8,858 nucleotides of DNA from Pseudomonadales bacterium (GCA_021736745.1 JAIPFG010000114.1:1-8858), one strand, 5' to 3'. Shown: positions 1-7,101, counted from the first letter of the stretch. The notes: generated by a model from the letters alone, not told the origin. Made by a program: numbers and translations.

Positions 1-70
1 AACTTTCTCTGTAACGAGAGAACTTCGTCCTCAAATAAAAAGAGAGATTTCTGCCACCAAAGTCTTTAAA
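1..70. other. Non-coding stretch downstream of fliK
   Basis: This is the 70 bp between the fliK stop codon and the left window edge. I see no convincing gene start and no sigma-54 (GG-N10-GC) core. Read on the minus strand there is a short T-rich run (about 36-40), but no stable stem precedes it, so it is not a convincing rho-independent terminator. A small inverted repeat of 6 bp per arm (5-10 with 17-22, 6-nt loop) lies at the edge, with no T-tract after it. In related clusters fliL and fliM usually follow fliK, so this may be the start of an intergenic region or leader before fliL. That is inference from gene order only. Confidence 0.5.
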
Positions 71-1699
71 TTAAACGTAGTAATCCACCAACGAATGACT
101 TTCCGCAACCCGCACCAAGCTTTCCTCAACACCATGGTCCCGCTCAACATCGCCCGCAGAGGCTCTATCAGAAAACGTCGCTGCAGTTTCCCGCTGTTCA
201 GAGCCGGACTGATCTGACACATTGACATCCGCCAAACCCAAACCATTGGATTCCAACATATCACGCAATCGTTGCACCGATAATTCCAAGGCATCACGTA
301 CCGATGCATGCTGACTGGTAAAGTGAATACTTGTCTGGTCATTGTTCACGCTTATCTTGACATCGACCGGCCCCAACTCCTTCGGGTTTAGCTGCAACTC
401 TGCCGCCTTAATCCCATTCCCGGCTAACCAGGCAATGCGTTGCGCTACCACCTGCCCCCAACCCGGACTGTTAACCGGCGGGTGGATATTCAGCGACGGG
501 GAAGTTGCGGTTGATTCAGTACTTAAGCCCTGAATGGCCTGAGTCAAGCTATTCAATCTGGCCGAGGCAAAGACCTGCGTATTTGCAACCGTCGCCGCAT
601 TATCCACACTGCCTGTTGACGTCTTGGCTGTATCCAACGAGGTTTTTGCTTCACTCAACCATTGTTTTAACTCTAAGCCAAAGGGTAACTGACGCCCCGA
701 GTTCTGAACGCCTGTCTCTAACTTCATCTGATGGGGAAGGTTAAGCTCAAGCTTGCCTTCTTTGGCCGTTTTTTCATTCGTCGCCGAACTCATCCGCGTC
801 CACTCTTCCAGCACAGGGGCTATCTGCGCGGAGACCTGCTTGAGTTGCTCCTGGTTGGCGAGGACGCCTGGCGCAGGAATCGCAGCTCCCGGCGAAGAGG
901 TGCTATTCAATGTTATTGCCGATAACGGGGGATTGGTGTCACTACTTTGATTGGCCCCACTATCCAGAGAAATATTGGTCTTCAGTTCCGGTAACGAAGC
1001 CTCTGTTTCCATCTCCGGCTCGTTGACTAGCGTGACACTACCCTCTGATACCTGTGTCATTTCCTGCAATATACCAGCGTTTCCCTCTCGCTCACCTTCA
1101 TCGTTTAACAGCAGGTTACTTTCATCCGATAATTCTTCCGCCCTAATCACTTCACCCTGCCCCTGGAACGGTAATAGGTTTTGCACTGTCTCCGGGTTAG
1201 CTGGGGTCAGATGAGTTTTCGCTAGCTCCTGGGGTTGCCCCTCCTCTGCGTTTTCTTCGACCATTACTTCTGGGGTGTTCAACATGGATGCCACTGTCTG
1301 GTCAGCTTGCGATGTCTCGGCCAAATCAACCGGTACCTGATTGGCACTATGGCTGATAGCCGGAGAGGCGCCTTCTTCTAATGGGGCTTTGCCACTTTGT
1401 TCAGGCGGCAACTTATTGCCGTTATCGACCGATTCTGTTCCTTCCGCTTGCTTGTACGACGTATCTTTGCCCACTTCACCATCGTCTGCTTTTTCTGTCC
1501 CTTGACCTTCTGGAGAACGACTCTCAAATGCCTTTTTCTCCTTGATGTCAGCCTCTTCCTGTTTTGCAGACAACAGTTCGCTAAAGGTATTTTTCCTTTC
1601 ATTTGAATCAGTTAGCGCAGATTGATGCCGAGCAGACTGACCGCTTTTCAGCGTTTCCGTATTTAACAAACTGTCAATGGGCCGATTGATGGCAGTCAT
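71..1699 (-). CDS. fliK: FliK, flagellar hook-length control protein
   Basis: FliK is a secreted molecular ruler: it measures the growing hook and, through its C-terminal domain acting on FlhB, switches the flagellar export apparatus from rod/hook to filament substrates. The predicted protein has 542 residues, clearly longer than the 405-residue Salmonella protein. Residues 1 to about 400 are low-complexity, acidic and rich in Glu, Ser, Gln and Asn, with no cysteine, as expected for an unfolded ruler segment. Residues about 406-498 match the conserved C-terminal hook-length domain, including LQLNPKELGPVDVKI at about 435-449. A 44-residue tail ends in LVDYYV. I chose the ATG at 1699 because GGAG lies 6 nt upstream; an in-frame TTG at 1714 would place that GGAG inside the gene. 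The gene is separated from fliJ by 145 bp and has its own sigma-54 promoter, so it is probably expressed later than the genes before it. The identity is firm from the C-terminal domain and the context. Confidence 0.95.
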   Translation of the reverse strand: MTAINRPIDSLLNTETLKSGQSARHQSALTDSNERKNTFSELLSAKQEEADIKEKKAFESRSPEGQGTEKADDGEVGKDTSYKQAEGTESVDNGNKLPPEQSGKAPLEEGASPAISHSANQVPVDLAETSQADQTVASMLNTPEVMVEENAEEGQPQELAKTHLTPANPETVQNLLPFQGQGEVIRAEELSDESNLLLNDEGEREGNAGILQEMTQVSEGSVTLVNEPEMETEASLPELKTNISLDSGANQSSDTNPPLSAITLNSTSSPGAAIPAPGVLANQEQLKQVSAQIAPVLEEWTRMSSATNEKTAKEGKLELNLPHQMKLETGVQNSGRQLPFGLELKQWLSEAKTSLDTAKTSTGSVDNAATVANTQVFASARLNSLTQAIQGLSTESTATSPSLNIHPPVNSPGWGQVVAQRIAWLAGNGIKAAELQLNPKELGPVDVKISVNNDQTSIHFTSQHASVRDALELSVQRLRDMLESNGLGLADVNVSDQSGSEQRETAATFSDRASAGDVERDHGVEESLVRVAESHSLVDYYV

Positions 1700-1773
1700 A
1701 GTTTTCTCCAGCAAAAGCAGTATTGGTTGTCATCGTTCATCACAGAATTACCAGGTACACCGTTGCACCTCAT
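1696..1773 (-). CDS. Possible 25-codon upstream ORF, stop overlapping the fliK start
   Basis: An ATG at 1773 opens 25 codons ending in a TGA whose TG is shared with the fliK ATG (ATGA overlap at 1699-1696). The predicted peptide begins MRCNGVPGNS and ends YCFCWRKL, with three cysteines. An internal ATG at 1740 would give a 14-residue version. No clear Shine-Dalgarno precedes either ATG. The first ATG coincides with the predicted transcription start of the sigma-54 promoter, so a leaderless message is conceivable. No family is recognised. The ORF may be chance, but the stop-start overlap is the arrangement used for translational coupling elsewhere in this cluster. Confidence 0.15.
   Translation of the reverse strand: MRCNGVPGNSVMNDDNQYCFCWRKL
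1706..1709 (-). promoter_or_regulatory. Ribosome binding site of fliK (decides the start)
   Basis: The minus strand reads GGAG followed by AAAACT and then ATG at 1699, a good Shine-Dalgarno core with 6-nt spacing. It supports the ATG over the in-frame TTG at 1714, which lies upstream of this motif. Confidence 0.75.
1753..1770 (-). repeat. 18-bp dyad just downstream of the predicted fliK transcription start
   Basis: The minus strand reads AGGTGCA-ACGG-TGTACCT. The two 7-base arms pair at six Watson-Crick positions and one G-T position around a 4-base centre. The dyad starts about 2 bp after the predicted +1 of the sigma-54 promoter. It could be a binding site for a dimeric regulator (FlrC, the Vibrio homologue of FleR, is reported to bind downstream of the start at some promoters) or a small 5' hairpin in the fliK leader. 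The symmetry is directly visible; the role is inference. Confidence 0.4.
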
Positions 1774-1782
1774 GAGGGTATC

Positions 1783-1798
1783 TGCAATTGCCAGGCCA
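1783..1798 (-). promoter_or_regulatory. Sigma-54 (RpoN) promoter of fliK
   Basis: The minus strand reads TGGCCTG-GCAA-TTGCA. Against the sigma-54 consensus TGGCACG-N4-TTGCA it matches at every conserved position except two in the -24 box, and it has the required GG-N10-GC core (GG at 1797-1796, GC at 1785-1784). The predicted start is near 1772, leaving a leader of about 73 nt before the fliK ATG. It lies in the 145-bp fliJ-fliK gap, the longest gap in the window. In P. aeruginosa, fliK belongs to the genes activated by FleR with RpoN; FleR is encoded in this window, so the same control is likely here. The match is seen in the sequence; activity is inferred. Confidence 0.82.
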
Positions 1799-1844
1799 AG
1801 ATTAAACCGCCAAAGGAATCTTCGCTGATTGCCATTATATATTG

Positions 1845-2288
1845 CTAAAAAAGTGATAGCCCCGCCATTTGCTGCGCTTGCTCATCTTGTTCTTTTTGTT
1901 CTTTCTTGTCCGTCAAAAGCTTCTCTTCATGGGCGTATCGCGTCACCAATTTACCCATATTGACCGTTGCTCCGCGTTGCCGTAACCAGTTTTGCTCTTG
2001 CTGTTCCGCCTCCTGTTGCACCAGCAACAATTGTTGCTGTTGGTGGCTAATCGCTTGGTTTAATTTATTGATAAAACTGTGATAGGACTGAAGTCGGCTC
2101 GCCGTTATACCCACCTTGCCTTGCTCTGCAACCATCTCCTGATATTCCTGGCTGTATTCGATAAGCTGTTGTAACTTCTGTTTTTCCTGTGTCAGTTGCG
2201 TACGCGCATCAGCATAGCGCTTAACTGACGCCTGCTCTTTCATTTCTTCCAGCTTTAACACAGGTGACAAACGTTCTGATTTTTTCAT
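1845..2288 (-). CDS. fliJ: FliJ, flagellar export ATPase stalk / chaperone-escort protein
   Basis: FliJ is the small coiled-coil protein that sits in the centre of the FliI hexamer, contacts FlhA, and helps couple ATPase activity to export; it also recycles export chaperones. The protein has 147 residues, the same length as Salmonella FliJ. The whole chain is predicted alpha-helical, rich in Gln, Glu, Lys and Leu with heptad-like spacing (for example HQQQQLLLVQQEAEQQEQNW at about 82-101), forming an antiparallel two-helix coiled coil. There is no signal peptide or membrane segment. The ATG at 2288 overlaps the fliI stop in an ATGA junction, implying translational coupling; a GGAG lies about 10 nt upstream inside the end of fliI. 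It ends with TAG and is followed by the gap with the fliK promoter. FliJ sequences vary greatly, so identity rests on size, composition and position directly after fliI. Confidence 0.93.
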   Translation of the reverse strand: MKKSERLSPVLKLEEMKEQASVKRYADARTQLTQEKQKLQQLIEYSQEYQEMVAEQGKVGITASRLQSYHSFINKLNQAISHQQQQLLLVQQEAEQQEQNWLRQRGATVNMGKLVTRYAHEEKLLTDKKEQKEQDEQAQQMAGLSLF

Positions 2289-3682
2289 CCTTTAGCAACT
2301 CCGGTTGACACGGGAACGGGGTGATTTTTTGACTCATTCGCCACCTGCCCGGGCGCTTGCGTGACGGAGGCAAGATGGGCAAAGCTGGCAGGTAAATCAA
2401 CGGGCTGATTAAGCGACTGCTGCAAAAAATTTTTCATGGCTGGCATTCGCTGTATCGCAAAATCTGTTTCCTGGTCACTGCCGGCACTGTAGGCACCCAC
2501 GCTGATGAGATCTCTATTTTCCTGGTATCTGGAATAAACCTGTTTGAACCGTTGCGCCTGTTTTAGCTGTTGCTCATTAATCACCTGGGGCATTACTCGA
2601 CTGATTGACGCTTCAACATCAATTGCCGGATAGTGACCTTGATCCGCTAATTTTCGCGATAACACAATATGACCATCCAAAATCGCTCGTGCCGCATCGG
2701 CGATCGGGTCCTGCTGATCATCCCCCTCTGTTAATACCGTATAAAAACCGGTAATGGACCCTTTACCCTTCGCCGCGTTACCTGCACGCTCAACTAACTG
2801 CGGTAATTTGGCGAACACAGAAGGAGGATACCCTTTGGTCGCCGGCGGTTCGCCTACAGCCAAAGCTAATTCTCGCTGCGCCTGGGCGTAGCGGGTGAGA
2901 GAATCCATCAATAGCAGGACATTTTTGCCCTGATCGCGGAAATATTCCGCCACCGCCGTTGTGAGCATCGCAGAACGCAACCGCATCAGGGGCGAGTCAT
3001 CTGCTGGGGAGGCCACCACCACGGAGCGAGATAAGCCCTCAACACCCAGAATTTGTTCGATAAATTCTTTTACCTCTCGGCCCCGCTCACCGACAAGACC
3101 GACCACGGTAATATCGGCCTCGGTAAAGCGCGTCATCATCCCTAAGAGCACGCTCTTACCCACACCACTCCCGGCAAACAGACCTAACCGCTGACCTCTT
3201 CCCACTGTCAGTAACGCATTAATGGCACGCACACCCACATCAAGCGGCGCCGAAATCGGCTGTCGATCGAGCGGATTGATCGGTCTGCCTGAAAGATTGG
3301 CGCGCGCATCGGTGTGCAAAGGCCCCTTACCGTCAATCGGCTCACCAACACCATTCAGTACACGCCCCAACAAACCAAAGCCGACCGGAACTGTTTTCAA
3401 CTTATCCAAGGCACGAATCCGTGCACCGGGCCTTAGGCCCTCAACACGGGTAATTGGCATCAAAAAAATACGATCATCCGCAAAACCAACAACTTCAGCC
3501 TCAATGCTGCGATCCTGGTCAACCTCAATCAGGCAGTGCCCGCCCATGGCAACATTGCACCCTACCGCCTCAATCGTCATACCAATGATACGGGTCAGTT
3601 TGCCCTCAACTTGGGGACTGACCTGATCCGGCAAATGCCTCACATAGGACTCGATATGCTGCGCCAGATTGTGCCGTCTCAT
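2285..3682 (-). CDS. fliI: FliI, flagellum-specific export ATPase
   Basis: FliI is the cytoplasmic hexameric ATPase, related to F1-beta, that works with FliH and FliJ at the base of the flagellar type III export gate. The 465-residue protein shows the full set of landmarks: an N-terminal beta-barrel region (about 20-95), Walker A AGSGVGKS at 170-177 (Lys176), GERGREV at 198-204 with the catalytic Glu199, Walker B VLLLMD at 255-260, and the F1/V1-type signature PAIDVEASISR at 352-362 with the arginine at 362. Nothing needed for ATP hydrolysis is missing. It is slightly longer than Salmonella FliI (456); the last 25 or so residues form a Pro/Val/Ser-rich tail of low complexity. The ATG at 3682 overlaps the fliH stop by 4 bp (ATGA), and no strong ribosome site is seen, so translation is probably coupled to fliH. 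Virulence type III ATPases are related, but flagellar neighbours on both sides settle the assignment. Confidence 0.98.
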   Translation of the reverse strand: MRRHNLAQHIESYVRHLPDQVSPQVEGKLTRIIGMTIEAVGCNVAMGGHCLIEVDQDRSIEAEVVGFADDRIFLMPITRVEGLRPGARIRALDKLKTVPVGFGLLGRVLNGVGEPIDGKGPLHTDARANLSGRPINPLDRQPISAPLDVGVRAINALLTVGRGQRLGLFAGSGVGKSVLLGMMTRFTEADITVVGLVGERGREVKEFIEQILGVEGLSRSVVVASPADDSPLMRLRSAMLTTAVAEYFRDQGKNVLLLMDSLTRYAQAQRELALAVGEPPATKGYPPSVFAKLPQLVERAGNAAKGKGSITGFYTVLTEGDDQQDPIADAARAILDGHIVLSRKLADQGHYPAIDVEASISRVMPQVINEQQLKQAQRFKQVYSRYQENRDLISVGAYSAGSDQETDFAIQRMPAMKNFLQQSLNQPVDLPASFAHLASVTQAPGQVANESKNHPVPVSTGVAKG

Positions 3683-4401
3683 TCAATAACGCCTTTGCCC
3701 GAGTCGCCAACTTCCTCCGTGGCATGATGCGCCATCCGTTGCTTAACCATCTCTTGCATAGTGAGTTGAAACTGCTTTTCCAGGGTAAAATCCACATAGC
3801 TGTAGTCCGTTTTTATAATACAGCCGCCATTTAGCAAACTCGCATCAGCAATAATTTTCCAATCTTCCGATGCGGGTGCCGACGCCCTTTTGATCAGTTC
3901 CGCGTCCTTTGGATGTACGATCACGCGGATATGCTGACTCGCATCAGGTAATTGTGCCAAGGCCTGCTGAATAATCTTTAGCAATCTGTCCCCATCCAGT
4001 TCAATACTGGTTTGCACCACCGTCTGGGCGATTGAGCCAGCGAGTTTCACTAGCGCTTTTTCCAAATCGGCATCCTGCTCCGCCAGGGGGTGCATGAGTT
4101 GTCCCATAATACGGTCCAACTGAGCGAGTTTTTCATTCACTTCCGCCTGCGCCAATCGTAACCCTTCTCTTTTCCCCAACGCTAACCCTTCTTCATGAGC
4201 CTGTTGGCGAATCGCTTCTATTTTGGAGGCCGTCAGAGGCTCCGGAGTTATGTCATGCTCATTTCTTTCCGTTCTTCGGGAGGATTTTCCGGAAACACTC
4301 ACCACTTTATCGCCGCCATCCAGCATTGGCATTTGCCATGACTCACAGCCCTGAAGATCTTCAGCAGGAATCAGATTTGCCTTTTCCGTCAGTTTGCTCA
4401 T
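3679..4401 (-). CDS. fliH: FliH, regulator of the export ATPase
   Basis: FliH forms a dimer that binds FliI, restrains its ATPase activity and anchors it to the C ring (FliN) and the export gate (FlhA). The 240-residue protein is close to the Salmonella length (235). Visible landmarks are an N-terminal tryptophan (Trp22) in the segment that in other FliH proteins contacts FliN/FlhA; a helical GxxxG ladder, Ala68-Gly72-Gly76-Gly80-Ala84, typical of FliH; a charged coiled-coil middle; and a C-terminal domain containing LLNGGCIIKTDYSYVDFTLE (about 189-208), a form of the conserved FliH/YscL/V-type stalk domain. There is no membrane segment. It begins 17 bp after fliG, and I see no good Shine-Dalgarno immediately upstream of the ATG, so it may depend on ribosomes finishing fliG. 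The stop overlaps the fliI start. Confidence 0.95.
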   Translation of the reverse strand: MSKLTEKANLIPAEDLQGCESWQMPMLDGGDKVVSVSGKSSRRTERNEHDITPEPLTASKIEAIRQQAHEEGLALGKREGLRLAQAEVNEKLAQLDRIMGQLMHPLAEQDADLEKALVKLAGSIAQTVVQTSIELDGDRLLKIIQQALAQLPDASQHIRVIVHPKDAELIKRASAPASEDWKIIADASLLNGGCIIKTDYSYVDFTLEKQFQLTMQEMVKQRMAHHATEEVGDSGKGVIE

Positions 4402-4418
4402 GAATGATTCAAGGCCGT

Positions 4419-5420
4419 TTAGACCATCTGGTCGCCACCGCCACCTCCCAAATCAATTTCACCGGATTCAGCCATACGACGAGCCACCATGAGAATCGCT
4501 TTTTGCGCTACTTCCACTTCGCTCAGACGCACGGGGCCTTTTGCTTCCAGGTCGTCTCTCAAGAGTTCCGCTGCACGCTTGGACATGTTGGAGAAAATCT
4601 TCTCCTGCACATCTTCATCGGCACCCTTGAGGGCTATGATCAGCTCCTCTGAGGAAACCTCACGCAGCAATGACTGAATACTGCGATCATCCAGATTTAC
4701 CAAATTATCAAAGACGAACATTAGCTCTTGAATTTCACTGCTCAGTGCTTCGTCAACCCCTGACAGCTGCTCGAATAATACGGATTCAATTGAGCTATCA
4801 ATCGCATTCAGAATATTGGCGGCTGTTTTGGTCCCGCCTAAGCTCGTCGTCTTGGTGGTTTTTCCCGTCTTCACCTGATTTTCGATGATGAAATTAAGTT
4901 CCTCCAAAGCTGAAGGCTGCACCGTTTTCAGGTTAGAAATACGAATAATGATTTCCAGACGTTCCTTTTCTCCCAGTAACGCCAACACAGAGGCAGCCTG
5001 ATCCGCATCCAGATAGGACAGAATAATCGCCTGCACCTGTATGTGCTCAAAGCGAATAATGTCGGCGACAGCCCTTGGCTCCATCCATTTCAGCGTATCC
5101 AGGCCGGTAGTATCGCCCCCCATCAAAATACGCTCAATCACGCTGTTGGCTTTATCCGGCCCCAGTGCGTGGGTTAACATGCTGCGAATATATCGATCCG
5201 AATCGGTGGTTAAACCAGTTTCGTCCTGCGCATCATCAAGAAAGCCTTCCAGAACCTTGGTCACCTGGTCCTTGTTAATATTGTCTAACTGAGCCATCGC
5301 CGTGCCAATGCGCTGAACTTCTTTTGGCTCCATCAACCGCAAGATTTGTGCGGCATGCTGTTCGCCCAAACTCATCATCAGGATGGCGGCACTCTCGACA
5401 GAATTAAATGGCTCACTCAT
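4419..5420 (-). CDS. fliG: FliG, flagellar motor switch protein
   Basis: FliG sits on the cytoplasmic face of the MS ring; its N-terminal domain binds FliF, its middle domain binds FliM, and its C-terminal domain meets the stator to generate torque. The 333-residue protein is full length (Salmonella 331). The C-terminal torque residues are all present: Lys265, Arg282, Asp289, Asp290 and Arg298, equivalent to Salmonella K264, R281, D288, D289 and R297. The MFVF hinge motif is at 234-237 and the Gly-Gly linker at 195-196. The odd point is the FliM-binding EHPQ motif of the middle domain, which reads EHIQ at 125-128 (codons at 5048-5037, ATA for Ile127). The C-terminus is a glycine run followed by DQMV. 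The ATG at 5420 lies inside the end of fliF (8-bp overlap), preceded by CGGAAA, a weak ribosome site, so coupling to fliF is likely. Confidence 0.98.
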   Translation of the reverse strand: MSEPFNSVESAAILMMSLGEQHAAQILRLMEPKEVQRIGTAMAQLDNINKDQVTKVLEGFLDDAQDETGLTTDSDRYIRSMLTHALGPDKANSVIERILMGGDTTGLDTLKWMEPRAVADIIRFEHIQVQAIILSYLDADQAASVLALLGEKERLEIIIRISNLKTVQPSALEELNFIIENQVKTGKTTKTTSLGGTKTAANILNAIDSSIESVLFEQLSGVDEALSSEIQELMFVFDNLVNLDDRSIQSLLREVSSEELIIALKGADEDVQEKIFSNMSKRAAELLRDDLEAKGPVRLSEVEVAQKAILMVARRMAESGEIDLGGGGGDQMV

Positions 5421-7101
5421 TTTCCGTTACCCATTGTTTAATCACCTGCGCTGCACGCTGGGGGTTGTCCGCAATCATTCCCTGTGCAGCAGCTAATTGC
5501 ATATCATAACTCTGTCCAGGACCGGGCAATAGGGCAGCACCTCCCGCACCGGCGAACTGTTGCGGTATATTGGCGTTGCCTCCAGTCCTACCCTGGGCAG
5601 CGGCCGGCCCTGCCTGTGCATTGGCAACCGCTATCGCTAATTCTTTCTGCTTCGCACCATCATTTGACAAGGATTTCATAATGGGCCGTATGACCATGAA
5701 AATCAGTAATAACACCAAAATACCGGCAAGAGACTGTTTCACGACCTTGGGAAACCAGGATTTTTCCCAAATCGCCACTTCTTCGATAACCGGCTCAAAT
5801 TTCTCCACTGGCGCGAATGCCGCATTCACCACCGTCACCCGGTCGCCCCGGGCCTCATCATAACCCACCGCACCACGTACCAGTTCGGTTAATCGGTCCA
5901 ATTTTTCCTGGGGCCACGACGTCGGCGTATCGCCATCCGCCGGCAGATCGTCCACGACAACGGCTACCGACAATCGGGTGACTCTTCCTTGCGGATGTTT
6001 GGTGTAACTAATGGTCCGATCCAACTCATAGTTACGGGTTGATTGCCGGCGTGAGTTGGCTGGTGTGCCAGCGCCAGGCTGCCCTGCAATGGCCCCGACA
6101 TCGGTTGTACCCGCCGCCGGAGGTTGATTGGATAAAGCGCCCGGTACGCCACCTGTCGCCGCGGCTGTACCTGTTCGTTGCTCATCCAGGGTTTGCTCGC
6201 TTCTGACCACTGTCGACTGAGGGTTATAGACTTCGGCTGTCTGTTCCACTGCCGTAAAATCCAAGTCAGCAGAAACCTCCGCTTTAAACTTATTCAAACC
6301 AACAACGGGCGCTAATATTTGCTGTACTCGCTGGGTTAATACCTGCTCCAACTTACGCGTATACTCAAACTGGTGGGCAGCCATCACAGCAGATTCTGAG
6401 CGCCCCTGTTCAGACAACAGACGTCCATTTTGATCGACAATCGTCACATCGGACGAACTCAATTGAGGCACACTGGAGGCCACCAGGTTAACGATGGCAT
6501 TGCTTTGATCTTCTTCCAACTGCCGCCCTGCCGCCAGTTCCACAAAGACAGAGGCACTGGGTTTACGCTCATCTCGCACAAAGACAGAGGCTTTTGGCAG
6601 CGCCAGATGCACCCGCGCGCTACGGACGCTCTTCAAACTGGAAATGGTACGCGCCAATTCGCCTTCCAGCCCGCGGCGGTAGCTAATGTTTTCCATAAAC
6701 TGGCTCGCACCCAAACCCTGTTCTTTGTCGAGTATTTCATAGCCTACACTGCGGTTGTCGGCAATACCCACCGCCGCCAGTTGCATACGCGCCGCATGTA
6801 ACTGTTCAGATGGCACCAACAATCCGCCGTTACGCGTATCAATTTTGTAAGGAATATCATTACCCCGCAAAACATCAACGGCCTGAGTGGCATCAGCACT
6901 GTTAACATCCGTCAGGAGCGGACTGTAGTCAGGTTCCTGCGACCAGAGGACAACGGCAAAACCAATCGCGATACTGGCCGCGAGCCCAACCAACAACCCA
7001 ATTTGTCGAAACAGGCTGAGACCGGAAAAACCTGTTACCATGTTATTGCCGTTCTGCGCCTGCTGTGCCTGATTTTCAATATTTGCGGGTAAAGTAGCCA
7101 T
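5413..7101 (-). CDS. fliF: FliF, flagellar MS-ring protein
   Basis: FliF assembles in the inner membrane into the MS ring, the base on which rotor, export gate and rod are built. The 562-residue protein has the family's usual length (Salmonella 560) and plan: a short polar N-terminus, transmembrane segment 1 at about 34-53, periplasmic ring-building motifs at about 57-125, 130-225 and 240-430, transmembrane segment 2 at about 457-475, and a cytoplasmic tail ending in the FliG-binding segment (about 537-562, MIADNPQRAAQVIKQWV). The third ring motif is interrupted at about 305-357 by a Gly/Ala/Pro/Thr-rich loop, as in other FliF proteins, where it forms the beta-collar region. The first in-frame ATG (7101) follows a stop eight codons upstream; its ribosome binding site is weak, and the best Shine-Dalgarno-like sequence lies about 70 nt upstream. 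It is followed by fliG with an 8-bp overlap. Confidence 0.98.
   Translation of the reverse strand: MATLPANIENQAQQAQNGNNMVTGFSGLSLFRQIGLLVGLAASIAIGFAVVLWSQEPDYSPLLTDVNSADATQAVDVLRGNDIPYKIDTRNGGLLVPSEQLHAARMQLAAVGIADNRSVGYEILDKEQGLGASQFMENISYRRGLEGELARTISSLKSVRSARVHLALPKASVFVRDERKPSASVFVELAAGRQLEEDQSNAIVNLVASSVPQLSSSDVTIVDQNGRLLSEQGRSESAVMAAHQFEYTRKLEQVLTQRVQQILAPVVGLNKFKAEVSADLDFTAVEQTAEVYNPQSTVVRSEQTLDEQRTGTAAATGGVPGALSNQPPAAGTTDVGAIAGQPGAGTPANSRRQSTRNYELDRTISYTKHPQGRVTRLSVAVVVDDLPADGDTPTSWPQEKLDRLTELVRGAVGYDEARGDRVTVVNAAFAPVEKFEPVIEEVAIWEKSWFPKVVKQSLAGILVLLLIFMVIRPIMKSLSNDGAKQKELAIAVANAQAGPAAAQGRTGGNANIPQQFAGAGGAALLPGPGQSYDMQLAAAQGMIADNPQRAAQVIKQWVTENE

Noticed and set aside
5..22. Inverted repeat near the left edge as a terminator of fliK
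   Set aside because: It has a 6-bp A/T-containing stem, no T-tract after it in the direction of transcription, and lies at the window edge; the T-rich run at about 36-40 has no stem before it.
31..342. 103-codon minus-strand frame overlapping the 3' end of fliK
   Set aside because: It is out of frame with the conserved FliK C-terminal domain, has an unusual Trp/Met/Cys-rich composition and resembles no family; it is a shadow frame.
914..924. GCCGATAA on the plus strand, like a sigma-28 -10 box
   Set aside because: It lies inside fliK on the opposite strand, has no TAAA-type -35 at the right distance, and no gene follows on the plus strand.
1700..1714. In-frame TTG at 1714 as an alternative fliK start, adding five residues
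   Set aside because: The GGAG ribosome site lies between the TTG and the ATG and is spaced 6 nt from the ATG; no such site precedes the TTG.
1770..1835. 21-codon ORF in the fliJ-fliK gap starting with ATG at 1835
   Set aside because: It has no ribosome site and runs through the sigma-54 promoter itself; chance is the simplest explanation.
3222..3626. 134-codon open frame on the plus strand, antisense to fliI
   Set aside because: Its Pro/Ser/Thr/Arg-rich composition is typical of the antisense of a conserved gene, and it has no recognisable domain or ribosome site.
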